A stretch of DNA of 21,995 nucleotides, from the IMG/VR virus record IMGVR_UViG_3300006751_000165, positions 1 to 21,995 of that record. The stretch is one strand, 5' to 3'. This document shows, piece after piece, positions 21,589 to 21,995 of the stretch; within the stretch, counting starts at the first letter, position 1; every line of letters starts with the position of its first letter. The DNA is from a virus. The position numbers and the translations under genes are program-made. The notes below the pieces were generated by a model. That model ran no database searches. It worked only from the letters and a program-made list of their open reading frames with translations, and had not been told where the DNA came from.

Positions 21589-21995
21589 GTGCTTTCCTTC
21601 CTTTCGGCGTCACAGCCGTTACGACCGTCGCCATCCTGTGTGTGCGCTTGCTGGTCCACGTCACCCTGTCGGGTTGTGAAGTGGCTGGCATATCTCCAAA
21701 ATGATTTAGATCGAATTGCGTCTATCGCGGTTTTAGCTTGAACCACGCTTTCGATTTCGCGTGGCGGTTTTTGATTTAGGTAATACTCGCGAACAACGAA
21801 GTCAGCCATCGGCTCCTCACAAGAAACACAATGGTTTTCACTCTCGTAATAGTTCAAGACGCAGTCGCATCCAGCACAATGTTCATGCACGCCTTCTGCC
21901 TCATCGCAGTCACAGATATTGCTCATCATCTGCGCCTTAATTTTGTCAACGGTCCCCACGTACTGCCAGAAATCTTGCGACCGGTCAGCCGGGTC
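21585..21995 (-). CDS. Cys-rich zinc-ribbon protein, 5' end beyond the window
   Basis: The frame is open from the right edge, reading DPADRSQDFWQYVGTVDKI before the internal GTG at 21959, which has no ribosome-binding site. The gene is therefore probably cut by the window edge. The visible part has CDCDE, HCAGCDC and HCVSCEEP: two CxxC pairs 16 residues apart (first to first Cys), the pattern of a zinc ribbon or treble clef. Aromatic and helical residues (FVVREYYL, SVVQAKTAIDAIRSKSFW) follow, then a Gln/Asp/Gly-rich hydrophilic tail. An internal ATG pair at 21929/21926 is an alternative start. It is coupled by ATGA to the 49-residue membrane protein gene. Confidence 0.6.
   Translation of the reverse strand, partial: DPADRSQDFWQYVGTVDKIKAQMMSNICDCDEAEGVHEHCAGCDCVLNYYESENHCVSCEEPMADFVVREYYLNQKPPREIESVVQAKTAIDAIRSKSFWRYASHFTTRQGDVDQQAHTQDGDGRNGCDAERKEST

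Noticed and set aside
1-21995. Search for tRNA genes, CRISPR arrays, integrase or transposase genes
   Set aside because: No cloverleaf-like sequence, regularly spaced repeats, tyrosine/serine recombinase motifs or terminal inverted repeats were noticed; the few short repeats are described above.

Overview
The window is part of the genome of a tailed bacteriophage, probably a podovirus-like phage of a marine Gram-negative bacterium. Phage identity rests on a giant LPD38-type polyvalent protein, a T4-type lysozyme with an overlapping spanin pair, and an ERF/SSB/PD-(D/E)XK/RusA/primase-helicase replication set. The two-component spanin, which includes a lipoprotein, implies a host with an outer membrane. 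The marine alphaproteobacterial assignment is only an inference from protein families I associate with marine phages. I see no rRNA, tRNA, CRISPR array, insertion sequence or attachment site.

Layout: (1) 1-12799, plus strand, late genes. A 7.65 kb gene for a 2550-residue multidomain virion protein is followed by an AspH-type 2-oxoglutarate (2OG) hydroxylase, the lysis module (endolysin, EF-hand two-TM holin candidate, i-spanin, o-spanin), two exported proteins, a staphylococcal-nuclease homologue and a membrane/coiled-coil protein. Most junctions are overlaps of a few bases. (2) 12756-15297, minus strand. In transcription order this holds a PD-(D/E)XK nuclease, a small HTH-like protein, an ERF annealing recombinase, an SSB-like protein with a DDDIPF tail, and a ribbon-helix-helix (RHH) regulator whose 3' end overlaps the convergent plus-strand gene. 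(3) 15298-15358, a 61-bp divergent control region with two interleaved near-consensus sigma70 promoters. (4) 15359-18618, plus strand: RusA-like resolvase, T7 gp4-like primase-helicase, a second unrelated 2OG-Fe(II) oxygenase and a DUF6378-like protein. (5) 18639-21995, minus strand: mostly small, probably early accessory genes. These are a Zn-ribbon protein cut by the right edge, a 49-residue membrane protein, a conserved small phage protein, a 430-residue unknown, a CxxCxGxG protein, an unknown and a second RHH protein. A strong intrinsic terminator lies inside this cluster.

How the parts fit: sections 2 and 4 form a replication/recombination regulon driven from one compact switch. Section 1 is the virion/lysis arm. 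Section 5 looks like an early host-interaction arm. The features most worth follow-up are the giant protein with four identical KFSR tetrapeptides between its modules, the AspH-type hydroxylase translationally coupled to it, the EF-hand holin candidate, and the interleaved divergent promoters.
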